A stretch of 64,000 nucleotides of DNA from Undaria pinnatifida (Eukaryota; Sar; Phaeophyceae; Laminariales; Alariaceae): the NCBI GenBank assembly GCA_012845835.1, contig JABAKD010000021.1:10961199-11025198 (forward strand), read 5' to 3'. Made by a program: the position numbers and the translations under genes. Shown here one piece after another: positions 45,198 to 55,659 of the stretch (its first letter is position 1; each line of letters starts with the position of its first letter). The notes beneath the pieces were generated by a model, which worked only from the letters and a program-made list of their open reading frames with translations, did not search any database and had not been told where the DNA came from.

Positions 45198-45470
45198 AAG
45201 GTAGGTCGCCTACCTCCAAGAACCTGGCTCAGGCAACTCAGGGATCCTCCATTCTTCGTTCGTTGTTCAAAACGTCACGCAAGACCAGATACGGCACGCT
45301 ATGGAAAACGCACGCTCTGATCCGGTTTGCAACGCCTTCACTGCTGGGAAAGCATCGATTATATACGGGAAATCTATGAGAACTCGTGACATGACACATC
45401 ATGCAAACAGACATCGTGTCACGTCTTATCCATAGCTTTTTACATCTATCTACACAGAGCACACTCCATT
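45198..45470 (+). repeat. Diverged duplication, unit 2
   Basis: TAGGTCGCCTACCTCCAAGA, ATCCTCCATTCTTCGTTCGT, GAAAGCATCGATTATATACG and CATGACACATCATGCAAACA match unit 1 with a shorter middle part. A degenerate minisatellite follows it directly. Confidence 0.65.
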
Positions 45471-45484
45471 ACAGTTTTGCGTGT

Positions 45485-46015
45485 AACATGCAGATCATAC
45501 AGATCCCACTTGGCGAATCGTGTGCAGATCATGCGGATGTTACAGATCCCACCTGGCAAACATGTGCATATCGCGCAGATCACACAGGTCCCACTTGGCG
45601 AAACATAATATAGTATGTGCTTGTCGTGCAGGTCATCATGCAGATCCCACCTGACGAAACAGTGTGAAATATCTAGGTCATGCGGATCCCACCTGAGGCG
45701 AAACATTTATTCGAGATATAGATCATACCTATCCGAATTCAGGAACATAAGGTGTGGATCTGTGGCAGGTCCTACAGATCCAACTCGGCAGACATGTACA
45801 CATCATGCAGAGTACAAAACTCCCACCCGAACAGTCTGTTGAAAGGTCTAGATCATACAGATCTCAGTAGAGAAACATGTGCGGAAGAGCTAGCGTATCA
45901 TGCAGATTCTCCTCGTCAGGCCAGTAAAAGTGTGTATAAAAAGAGCTACATCGTACCAATCTCAAGCAGCAAACGTGATCTAGATCCCGCAGATCAATGC
46001 AGATCAGGTATCTAT
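45485..46015 (+). repeat. Degenerate GCAGATCATGCAGATCCC minisatellite
   Basis: At least ten irregular units of about 34-60 bases combine GCAGATCATGC, AGATCCCACCTGGCGAAACA and TGTG. Spacing and sequence decay to the right. Not a CRISPR array: the repeat is neither constant nor evenly spaced. Open frames with a C/S/H-rich peptide pattern reflect the repeat. Confidence 0.75.
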
Positions 46016-46019
46016 CAGT

Positions 46020-47340
46020 CCCAAAATATGTAGACTAGTTCCCGAAATAGGAATCTGACCTGCCCGAGTTTTTTTTATTAATAGTACGACGCAGGATTGT
46101 TTAGAACTCGACATTGAATATTTGAGGCATATACTTTGGTTCAATAAGCATGTTTTGCACGGTGCGCTTTGGATGAACGCCATCATCACTGCTGTGCACA
46201 CAAGCAGGGGGGGTGTCGGCTTACGCTTGAGGACAAGTTTGACTTTCTATATGGTATTGGTGTGTTTGACGGTAGCATCTTCCGGAGCTGCAGTGCAACA
46301 ACTCATCGTTTCCCGAAAGGGCACAAAAAAAATGGTGTGCAAACGCCACTCGGGGGTCTAATACAAGTATACCAAATTGTGATATAGTGGGGCAAGCCCC
46401 CTTCGTCAGTCAAAGTCTTCTTTGTGAGTTCATGGTGTTCTTTAATATATATACTCGTATATCAGTTATAATGTCTACATCTTCTCCTCCTCTCCCGTTC
46501 TGATGGCGACACGGGTGTCGATACTCTTCTCTCCGTGATCGAGCCCAGCCAGCCTGCGCCCCGGCATAGCGATTTGTCCATTGCGAGGTGTGCTACTCGT
46601 GTTCGTTCGAGCGGCTGATGTGGCGAGTTTTTTTGTGGCCGTTGCCCTACTCCGACCCTCCCGACAGTAGTATGGACACAGAACACATCCATTCATTCCT
46701 CGTACAAAGTGTTTGCATATTCTGTTGTGTACACCCGAAACATGTGGTCTGTATCGTGGCACTGCATTCTACCGTGTGATGCCACAGCGACCACCAGCGA
46801 TTGATGTCTGCTTCTTGGTAGTAGCAGTGTACGCGCGAAAATTGCTTTTTCTGTCGAACGCTTCGTGTTGTGTGCCACGCCGGGCGGAATCGTACGATGT
46901 AGGCTTCAGTCTGAACGCCCATGTCATTCAGTGACAGTGTGTATTCACAGTAAACTGACCTTTCCGCCCTTTTTGACATCCAGCACAACTACCAAGTGAG
47001 TGTGAGTCCTTCACTATTTTCCACCCGTCTACATTCAGCACAGCAAGCGTCGGTGGTGGTGCCTCATAGAGAGACGAGCTCTCCTTGTTGTCACAACCTT
47101 CGAGAGAGAGATACACATTGCGAATATACCCAAAAGTGATTTTGACGATGCAGAATGATACAACGACGGGGTGGGGGGGGAAACGTTGAGCCATCCGATC
47201 GTGTACGAAGCGCCATTTATTTGGGGTAGGGTCTACGCCGACGACGCAGGCGTGGCCTAAAGTCATCAGAAGGCCTTGCAAAGATGATGCAGTCATTGTG
47301 AACGTCTTCCAAAAAGGCCCAAACCATGCTGCTGCGGCCC
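46020..47340. other. No clear gene, 46.0-47.3 kb
   Basis: Frames on both strands overlap without motifs. Near 47,020-47,090 is a diverged copy of the older repeat that LINE-A copy C interrupts (CTACATTCAGCACAGCAAGC and GACGAGCTCTCCTTG). Confidence 0.4.
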
Positions 47341-47344
47341 CGAA

Positions 47345-49040
47345 CCAGACACCCCTTCCCTCGCCGCTCGTCATCGAAGCAGCAGGCCAGAGGTAAAATA
47401 AACAGACCGTGCAGTTTTTGTACCTGGGCGGTCTTTTTTCATCAACGACACCGCCGACATTTTACCAGAGATCAAACAACGGGTCCGACTCTCGTGGGCA
47501 TGCTTCGATCGGTTCAAGCTGGAGTTGTACAATATGGAGACCGCTTCGTTCACGCTGAAGGTGCGCATGCTAAAGTCCGAGGTGATGGAGACGCTGCTGT
47601 GTGGGTGCGTGGTGTGGACTCTCGGCGTGGAGCACTTCGTTGTGCTCCACGGCGCTCACCGCAACCTCCTCCTTCCGGTCATTGGCTTACATCGCCGATA
47701 CCGCACCGATCACCACAAGGCGTATGCCAAGGCCCTCAAGTGAGCACAATGCGGGAGCGTTGAGACAACCAGCCGCAAACGTCGCCTCCTTTTTACGGGG
47801 ACCGTACAGCGGGTGAAACTTTGGCGACTAACCTGGCGGGTGGTGTTCGGAACGATGGCCCGATGCCTGGTAGACGACATGGCGGTGTTTGGAACCAAAG
47901 AGGTATCGACGGAAACCTCCCCTTTGTTGTTCGGGGTAGATACGGTGCTATATGGCCCACGGCGGCTAAGAAGGCTGGCAAATAGTACCGGGGGATCGTC
48001 AAGCGGTGGGTGGTTTCATGGCGAGGTGGCACAGGGCCGAACTAAAAGAAGCTGGTTACAGCATGCAAACGAGGACACCAAGAAGCGCGAGAAGGAGAAG
48101 GCAGGGGGGGAAAGAGAGGGGAGTGGAGGAGGGGAGCCGTGCTGATACCGTTGTGGGTGAAAGAAATCAGAGAAGAACTGGCGTATCGCAAGGCATCAAT
48201 GACGTGACTAATAATAACATGTTGTGTGGAACCTACCTGTGCTATCAATTTTCAGCCCGAGAATTCGAACTCGATTTGGAGAGAGTTTGGTTTTTATTTT
48301 GCTGTTGTTCGGTCTGCTTTTCTCGATCTTTGGCCTTCATTTTTCCTTGGGGGGGGCGACAGCGACAGCACTGAAATTGGAGGCCGCTGTCGACGGCAAT
48401 ACGGGTGGCGCGGACCAAGTGGCTAGCTTGCAGGCTCGTCTAGATATCAGAGAGCTGGGAAAATGCATATATATGTGCTGCTACAAATAGCAGCTCGTGC
48501 TTCCCCTCTCTCTGTTGTGCGACTGCTGCGAGTAGTTTGTTTTTTCCTGGCCTTATTTCTCCCTTTCTTTCTTCCATTATTTCGTTCTTTCGCTATTTCT
48601 TTTTTGCGTCTCCTTTCTCTCTTTCTTCGCCCTTAGTGTGATGCACCACACTCGTCCAAAGCCTACGCGCGGCACTTGAGAGAACTGACATCCACGAGAG
48701 AGAAGGGGGGCATTTTTGTTTCGTCTTATCTCATTGCATCTTTCTGCATCTATCTAATCCGCTTGTTTGTTTATAACCCATTCCAGCAGTCCTTCTGGAT
48801 GTTTGCTGTGCTTTTCGTTTTGCTTTTGTTCTGCTGCTACTGCAGTGCTGCGCCTATGTAATTTCTTTGTTGGGCTGTTTTCTGCTGTGTCATTCGCACA
48901 AGGTACGCTGATATTTCATTTTCTTCCCTCTGTTTTTTTGTTTTGGGTTTCTCTGTTTCACAGCAGTATGTGGCCACATAAATTGTATCTCTCTAGGATA
49001 AAGAATCGGGATGAACACTGGGTGTTCTACTAAAGATACA
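47345..49040 (+). mobile_element. LINE-A related copy, coding tail and 3' region
   Basis: A 5'-truncated element built like the one at 25.6-27.3 kb. It has an ORF2 C-terminal region to about 48,150, a T-rich 3' untranslated region, then CACAGCAGTATGTGGCCACA, ATCTCTCTAGGATAAAGAAT and CGGGATGAACACTGGGTGT. It has no AC or CAA tail. It meets a minus-strand LINE at about 49,040, tail to tail. Confidence 0.75.
47366..48145 (+). pseudogene. LINE-A ORF2 C-terminal region
   Basis: Translation gives QFLYLGGLFFINDTADILPE, the IKQRVRLSWACFDRFKLELY helix, VMETLLCGCVVWTLGVEHF, a HRNLLLPVIGLHRRYRTDHH segment, SVETTSRKRRLLFTGTVQRV and a diverged MFG/W-rich tail. The order is identical to 25.64-26.48 kb, with many substitutions. 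A stop at the end of the HHKAYAKALK segment (47,741) and shifts near 47,440 break it. Only regions after the catalytic palm are present. Confidence 0.75.
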
Positions 49041-50860
49041 CAGTAAATAGTCGAGGACAGACCGAGCAGCAGTGTTCTTAACCCTAAGAAAAACATCGGC
49101 GCTGTCGTCTCTCAGGGTTTTGAGCCAGTTGCTTGTTGGCCCACCTGGTTCCGTTTGGTTTCCACCGATTATCTGCACAAACATCACCCGACAGGGTGAT
49201 CGCCCCTCGTTTTCCCGTACCAATATCCATTACTCAGCGAAGAAGAGCCGCCATTTCCGGACGGGCGTTTCGATGCTCTCGTATTTCGTCTTCTTGAGGG
49301 CCGTGGCGTACGAGAGGTTGGGGGCGTGGTCCGCCCGACTCTGGAAGCAAAAAAGATTCGCCAGAGGACGTCGAGATGCACCTGCCGGAGCTCGTTATAG
49401 TGAGTCGCGTTGAGGGTTCACGTCAAAAACCCGTACAGCAGGGTCTCAATCACCTCGACCTTCAGTAGGCAGACGTTCAGGCTGATCTGGGCGGTCTCGA
49501 TATCGAATAGCTCTGGACCGAACCGCTCGTAGCATGCCCTCATAAGTCGGGTTCGTGGCTTGATATCACAACCATGAGGTCAACGCTTCGTAGATTACGC
49601 CGTCGAGGAATAGAAACTGCATTGTACGTTTATACCTCTGTCCTGTTGCTTCGATGACGAACGGTGGAGTCCGGGATGCAAGGTCTTGTGTCTGCAGCAG
49701 CATGATCTCCGCCTTTGGGTGCAAAACCGTGAGGCCTGCTGCTTCGAAGACGGTCACACTATTTTATTTACCCTCCGGCGGATGGAGGAAAATAAACCTT
49801 AAGCTCACGACACTTCCACGTATTGTCATACATGTCGTGTGTCAATTTAAACCATTTAGCATTCGCAATTCAGCGCTAGCTGGCGTGTCCTTCAGTTTCC
49901 GTGTTAGCGATAACGCGAGCTGTCCCTACCGGCGGTCTCCGTCACTACTCCACAATCAGCGGAAGCTGCCCTTGTATACGGATGCGTGAGTATGTCGACC
50001 CGACCTAACCCTGGGGATCAGGTGCGGTGGAGATAGCCACCCGGAACTGCGCCATTCCGTGTGGTGTGGGACTTGCGCAAGCTCACCCACTAACAAAATC
50101 CCCGGCCATGAGAAAACCGCCTTCTGCCGGACTTGGTTCAATTACGGTCCACCCGACCCATTCGGGCGTTGGTCCTCGGATACGGTCAAAATGACTGCCA
50201 TCTGTTTTGCACGCCCCTCTGCCGATTTCGAGACAATATCTGCGTCGTCGGCGTAAAGCATGCCTCACACGGCCGTCCGCACGCATGCCAACGGTTCCTC
50301 GACTCTGCCAGCCCCATTGTCATCAGAGTGGGCTGGGTTGTTCGGCACGATGCCTTCGTTCTTGCTGAAGCGAACGAGAACAACGCGTGACGTGAAGCGA
50401 ACGAGAACAACGCGTGACGAAGCGGCGAAGACATGTTGAACAACAGCGGCGATAGCACGCAACCCTGCCGAAGATCCTGCTCGACGTCAAACCATTCTGA
50501 GTGCTCACCGTTGTCCGTACGCACGCGAGCCCGCATGCCGTTGTGAAACTGGCGGATATCTCCAAACATTTTGGCTGGCACGCCTGACCTGAGCGTGTGA
50601 GCACTTCCCACAGCAGTAGCTCTCGGTCGACAGATTCATACGCTTTCTGCCGGTCGATGAAGCACATGGCCAAGGGAATTTTCCTCTCTCGTCCGGGTTG
50701 TTTCAGTCGGAGCACGACGAACAGCACATCCACTGTTGATCGCGCAGGACGGAAGCCACACTGTTCCCCGGGGAGGATTCCCCATTGTTCGCAGCAGCTG
50801 CTCAAGGCGGAACGCGACGATTTTCAACAGTATATCATACCTTGCCTGCATGGGCAACGA
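49041..50860 (-). pseudogene. LINE-A type ORF2 with reverse transcriptase, interrupted
   Basis: Read down from 50,860: LLKIVAFRLEQLL; QCGFRPARSTVDVLFVVLRL (fingers region); [20 protein letters not shown] (first catalytic Asp region); [13 protein letters not shown]; and [14 protein letters not shown] near 50,255, with YADD intact. After AVILTV comes a 425 bp R3 insertion (49,757-50,181). The frame then resumes with FEAAGLTVLHPKAEIMLL, a FLDGVIYEA segment, an ETLLYG...TWTL-like block near 49,430 and VMFVQIIGGNQTEPGGP near 49,170. Several frameshifts occur. The 3' untranslated region is absent where it meets the plus-strand LINE. This is the only LINE-A type copy here with its palm. Confidence 0.8.
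49757..50181 (+). mobile_element. R3 element, complete insertion with 7-bp duplication
   Basis: The insertion splits a LINE reverse transcriptase. ACGGTCA is present on both sides (49,750-49,756 and 50,182-50,188), and removing the insert joins the LINE sequence. The left end is CACTATTTTATTTACCCTCC, then CGGCGGATGGAGGAAAATAA and the GCTCACGACACTTCCACGTA block shared with 7.6, 16.3 and 21.3 kb. The right end is GGCGTTGGTCCTCGGAT. No terminal inverted repeats, no open frame and no clear B box were seen. The minus-strand reading ends in an AT-rich tail after a CCTCC/GGAGG stem, which suggests a retroposed short element of unknown promoter type. Confidence 0.75.
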
Positions 50861-51305
50861 GTAAATTTTCTTGTAATTGCTGCAATCAAAACGATCCTCC
50901 TTTTCGAGCAGGACCTTGATGGTATCATATTTCCATTGCTGGAGGCCATCACCCGTTTTTCAAACATTATCAAGGATGTAGTGAAAGGAACGAGTGAATT
51001 CGGGGTTGATGAGCTTCAGCGATTCGGCCGGCAGAGAGAGTCTGGCCCTGCCGCCTTCCAATTGTTAATGCTCCAGATTACCGACGTCATCTCGTCGATA
51101 GTGGGTTCATCTCTAAGCGATAGTGCGAGCGGTCGTTAGGGGAGTAGCTCGATGATGGTGGGATCGAGCGTCAGCGATTTGTATTAAGGAGTAAACTTTG
51201 TAGAAGGACCCCGTCCCCATCGTTCACGAATGCGCACTTTGTCCCGTAACAGTGTACCATTCTCATCCCTAACAAATTTTTCGCTTATCCTGTTTCCCCC
51301 TCTCG
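50861..51305. other. Possible upstream remnant of minus-strand LINE
   Basis: On the minus strand this should hold the part before the reverse transcriptase fingers. Short segments look compatible, but I could not follow a frame. No other feature was seen. Confidence 0.3.
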
Positions 51306-51309
51306 TCTC

Positions 51310-52380
51310 GACATTAACCTTAAGTGCTTGTAGGCAGCCGCATGGGATGAATACATACATACATGCCATGGGGTGATTTGTCGTATACCCATTGGTAGTC
51401 CCATGAGATGTACACCTGCCATGGTTTGTCCCATAGGCTTTATCATAGGCTGCGCCATGAGTTTCCAAACGTCCCGAGACAGTGCCGGGGGGGCGCCAAA
51501 TAGACTGTATCATGGGATGTACAAGTCCCATAGATTGTTCTATGGGCTATGCCATGGACTGTGTCATGGACCACCTAACGTCCCATGAGACGTCCCATAG
51601 GCTGCACCATGGGCTTCCAAACACCCCACAGGCAGTGCCCGTGAAGTTTCATGGGCTGTCCCGCGGTATGCCCGTACCATAGGATGGCTCATGGGCTACA
51701 CAATTGGCTTCCAAACGTTCCATAGACAGTGCTATGTGCGGTCCCACGGGCCGTTTCATGGGCAGTCCTATGGGCAGTCCCATAGGGTATACATGTCTTA
51801 TGGCCAGTACCATATCCAACCCCGTCGAACAGGCGACGACGTGCAAATTTTTCCATGCGATACGCCATGGGACGCCTTGAGCCCCGTGAGCAGTCCAATG
51901 GGCTGTCCCATGGGCAGTCCCATGGACGGTGTCATTGATTACAAACTTCCCTTGGGCAGTCCCATGGGTTTCCCGACGGGGTGTGCACGTCGCATGGGCC
52001 CCCCCATGGGCTGCGCCATGGGAATCCAAACGTCTTATGGACAGGTCCATGGGCTATACCATGGGCTGTTCCATGAGATGTAAACATGGAGTTTTTTTAT
52101 GGAATAGCCCATGGGCGGTCGCGCGGAATGTACAAGTGCCATCGACTGTCCCGTGGACTCAACGATGGGATGTACTATGAGGTGTGCCATGGGTTTCCAA
52201 GCGTCCCGTCCTGTAGGCAGTACCAGGGGCAGTCTAATGGGCAGTCGAGTATCATGCGCACGTGCCATGGGCTGCCCCACGGGCACTCCCATGGGCTTTC
52301 AACCGTCCCACGGAACGCCCCACCGGCTTTGACATGGGCTTAGAAGCGTCCCGTAGGAAGTTCCGTGGGCAGTTAGGGTT
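51310..52380. repeat. CCATGGG-rich degenerate minisatellite
   Basis: More than 1 kb made of variants of CCATGGGCTGTCCCATGGGC. A recurring header TTCCAAACGTCCCATAGACA, with changes, lies near 51,460, 51,610, 51,705, 52,025 and 52,190. Both strands contain the palindrome CCCATGGG many times, so open frames occur in all directions (MG- and HG-rich peptides). These frames are repeat artefacts. Confidence 0.85.
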
Positions 52381-52488
52381 GGGGTAAGGGTGAGCGCTAG
52401 AACTTGGGCAAGTTATACTTTGGAACGCACACCACGTGCGATCTGTACCGTGTCGCGTTTGGTTATAATTTCTATCACGATTCATGCA

Positions 52489-52508
52489 GGGGGGGGGGGG
52501 GGGGGGGG
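52489..52508. repeat. G homopolymer
   Basis: Twenty consecutive G, preceded at about 52,371 by three telomere-like hexamers (TTAGGG, TTGGGG, TAAGGG). Confidence 0.95.
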
Positions 52509-52777
52509 TACCTGACATAGACCGAATAACCAGGATGTTTTTCTCAGGTTACACCCATGAGAAACTCCATGCCCCACCCAAAAAAACGAATTTATCAGCT
52601 CGGCGAACGAAACGCTGCCCAGGAATATCGCGCATCATACATTTTGTTGCACGACGAATGGGATTGCAAAATCAACTTATGGGTAGTTACACTGTTGAGG
52701 AGCTATTTTGACGACGTGGCGTGCGCACGGGCATGTGGCGTGGGCTTACCCATGAAACGAGGGGGGGAGGGGTGGCT

Positions 52778-53385
52778 ATGAGGTGTTGGTTATATAGAAC
52801 TAGACTACCCACTGAACCACGTAGTAGAACTACCCACTCAACCACGTAGTCGCGTGACTGCGTGGGCCAGTGGGTAGTACTATATAACCAACAAAAATAT
52901 GTTTGGAAGTCCGCCAATTGACTCTCACCGACTTCGTAACAGGGATCTCCGTGTCTCTCTCCCCTCGCCACGCACTACCGTAGTACTCCAAGAGCAAACT
53001 GTTATAACCACCCACGTCTTCAGCGCGCACGCTCGCAAATACGTTATTTCATTTTTGCTCGTCCCAGAAAAAAGCGGAAATATGAAGTCGGTGGGACTCG
53101 AACCCACGACACATATTTTTTTGTTTATATAGAACTACCCACTGGCCCACGCAGTCACTGTTAGTTATATAAAACTACCCACTGAGCTACGTAGTCACAA
53201 ATACGACGTCGGTGGGACTCGAACCCACGAATTATCGTTTGTTGGTTATATAGAACTACGCGGAGATCCCTGTTACGACATCGGTGAGAGAGTCAATTGG
53301 CGGACTCCCAAACATGTATTTTGTTCGTTATATAGAACTACGTTGTAGCTCAGTGGGTAGTTCTATATAACCAACTGCGCATTGG
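52778..53385. repeat. tRNA-like inverted-repeat cluster
   Basis: Several tRNA-derived pieces are packed together. On the minus strand GTGGGTTCGAGTCCCACCGA (T-arm and B box) occurs at about 53,091-53,110 and 53,211-53,230. TAGCTCAGTGGGTAG (D-arm and A box) occurs on the minus strand at about 53,177-53,191 and on the plus strand at 53,346-53,360, always followed by TTCTATATAACC-like sequence. The arms 52,785-52,950 and 53,260-53,375 are inverted copies of each other: TCCGCCAATTGACTCTCACC against its reverse complement near 53,290. Acceptor stems do not pair, so these are SINE or tRNA pseudogene units rather than working tRNA genes. Confidence 0.65.
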
Positions 53386-54329
53386 ACACCCACCGAGCGA
53401 CCGACGGATGCGTCGATGATTGTGGCCATACCGTTTGTTTTTGCAAGACATGACAACTTTGGTTAGCATAAAAAGGAGCGCCTACGCCTCGGTATCGCGC
53501 TGCAGCCTCCGATGGCCAGCAAGCTCCGGAGGGATTACCGCCTGGCGTCGGGAATTCCTCCTGTCATTTATGCATATGGTGGGGGGTTTCCACAAGAAGT
53601 GCTAGCTACATTGAGAGCAGCGTATCTGTCGGTGTGAGGGGAAGGATGGGTGCAGCACGATAGCCTACCATCTTAGGGGCCATGGTAGCATTGGGCAAAT
53701 AGGGCAGAGCGGGGATACAGCATGTTCAGGCAGAGTTTCGTAGGTCTCGCTAACCGCGTCACTATTCAGAACGAATAGATGGGAGCGGCATGCGAGACCA
53801 AACGTACGACTACACCAACCGCGCCGTGCCCCCCCAACTCCCTTGCAGCTGCTGTTCGACCATAACCCGTCATGCACATCGTGCGTGTTTTACTACATAA
53901 TACAGCAATTATTGATGTATGTAAACAAACAAACAAACGTTATGATTACTCGTGTAGATGCCCGACAACGTCCAGCTCAAGTCTCGATCCCTATTGGCTA
54001 GTAGGAACGACAAATCTCAAAAACAAAAAAACAAGGTGACGTCTTCTGATTGGATTCCCATTGAATTTCTCTACCTGCCTCTAGCCAATAATCGATCCAC
54101 TTCGTATTTCTACGTTTTTTTTATCCGACAACATTCAGCATGATCTTCGACGTCGGTCGCTCATAATCATTCCCAGGAAGAATAAGAAAACCGAGAAGAA
54201 CCAAAAAAATGATATCTATGCACGAAGTCTACCTCCACGCTGTATCTAGTTCGATCTAGCTACTCCACCTCTTGCCCTTGTTCCACCCCTCCTTCCATTT
54301 GCTTGCCCAACTACGTTCTACTCTTTCAT
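53386..54329. other. No assignable gene, 53.4-54.3 kb
   Basis: Unique-looking sequence. Frames at 53,420-53,605 (plus) and 53,665-53,877 (minus) have no motif. A (CAAA)n run lies near 53,921-53,937. Confidence 0.4.
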
Positions 54330-55351
54330 GCTAAGCCACATCCAAGCGAACCCTCCCTCCCCGTCTCCGTCTTATTTCCTGACGATCCCTAAACTGGAGT
54401 TTGAAGCGTGACAACCTTCGTGAAATGGTGACCTATGTGGTCACCAAAACTATTTGCAGCAGGCGTTCCTTCACCGCACATTTCTCCTCACCGCACATTT
54501 CTCCCCGCCGTTGATCCCTCATCCTTTCCCACCACGACGCTTGCTGCCCGCTTGTCAACGGAATTCCTACCCTCTCTCCTTAGGCGCCCGAATATTTCCA
54601 CCGCCAACGTGGCAAGTTTGTGGCTCCGTGAGTGGAAGGATGCATGTCCCAGGCGAGCGTAGTGGTACGTTTTTGGCTCCGTTCGTTGAAGGGCACATAA
54701 CATGTCCCGCACACGGGTAGTATTGGCACTGGCGTGCCTCAGAGGCAGGGGCGGCGGATCCATTGCAGTCAGCGCTCTCTCCTCGGATATACCTGCGTGT
54801 GCGGGTCTGCGTAGGTGACGTCTAGCACGATAGACCTGGCCAGTTTTCCCAGCTCGGAATGCTCCCAGGATCTCCTCAAACGATGACGATACCCACCTTC
54901 AAGTTATTGTCCACCGCGACGGATTCCTCGAGTTCAACTAGGTGAGGAACTCTAAGTAGCTTGAGCGTGCAGGAGATCGCGTGGAGAAGCGGCTGCCGAT
55001 GATGAATCTACTCTCCTGATCTGGGACAGATGCGGGCGTGTCGCGTGTCGCGGTCGACTGCATCGCAACAGGGGCATTTCACCGCGCCACGTGTTCATCA
55101 ACGCCCATGAAGCGCCTTTAAAACCCATTTACTCTGCCACCGGCACGAGGTGGAGCGGACGCTTTTTGGCCACGCACGAAGATGTGAGGTGGGCCCTGCC
55201 TTTTTGTACAGACCTCTGCAGTGAGCGTTGGCGAGTACCTTGGTATCCCTCCCGCTCAGAGGGTCGCCGGGTTCCGGTGGGCATCTCTAACGGGCGTATC
55301 GCCCCCGCAGCTAATCCAGATAAGTTGTGGGCTCGGCCTGGTGGTCCTGGC
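54330..55351 (-). pseudogene. REL-LINE copy 2, C-terminal part
   Basis: Continues the element that is split by the Ty3-type insertion. Read down from 55,351: a diverged linker, the knuckle CPCCDAVDRDTRHARIC (CX2CX8HX3C) near 55,060, ARSIVLDVTYADPHTQVY (the endonuclease signature) near 54,820, then SHKLATLAVEIFGRL near 54,620, and a tail aligning with copy 1 to about 54,330. Here the knuckle keeps all four ligands and the isoleucine/cysteine end where copy 1 has a stop. Frameshifts occur between blocks. This supports the domain order inferred for copy 1. Confidence 0.75.
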
Positions 55352-55646
55352 TGACTAGCTTGCCCAACTTCTGTTGGAACTTTGTGGGTCCTGTACCGCT
55401 GTGGTCGTATCGTTGGGCTTTATGCCGTGCATAGAATGGTAAAATTTTCAGGGAGTTCCGCTTTCGATGTTTGCGTTCTAGTGGACTCTTGAGAGATAGA
55501 CAGGAACGTCTATGGTCGATGACATGGTAGTTCCCCATGTGATAACGAACGAACTATTGCATTGTGGGCAAACGCAATCCGAGCCTAGGAGGGAAAGTCC
55601 TCGGAGCTGATACCACCGGGCCCGCGGTTGCGAGCCGGTACCATTC
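55352..55646 (+). repeat. 5' LTR
   Basis: Shares with the 3' LTR: TTGCCCAAC, CTGTACCGCTGTGGTCG, CAGGGAGTTCCGCTTT-like, CTCTTGAGAGAT, CCCATGTGATAA, CGAGCCTAGGAGG, AAGTCCTCGGAGCTG and GCGAGCCGGTAC. The ends are estimated as TGACTAGC and ATTCA. A primer-binding site after 55,646 is not obvious. Confidence 0.75.
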
Positions 55647-55659
55647 AATTGGATTGGGT

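Noticed and set aside
45485..46015. CRISPR-like array
   Set aside because: Units vary in length and sequence, with no constant repeat and no unique spacers, and the setting is eukaryotic.
51373..52343. Several overlapping MG- and HG-rich proteins on both strands
   Set aside because: They follow the CCATGGG minisatellite, whose palindromic unit opens frames in both directions.
53091..53165. Functional tRNA gene on the minus strand
   Set aside because: A and B boxes are clear and the length is near 72 bases, but the acceptor ends do not pair and the anticodon arm is not formed.
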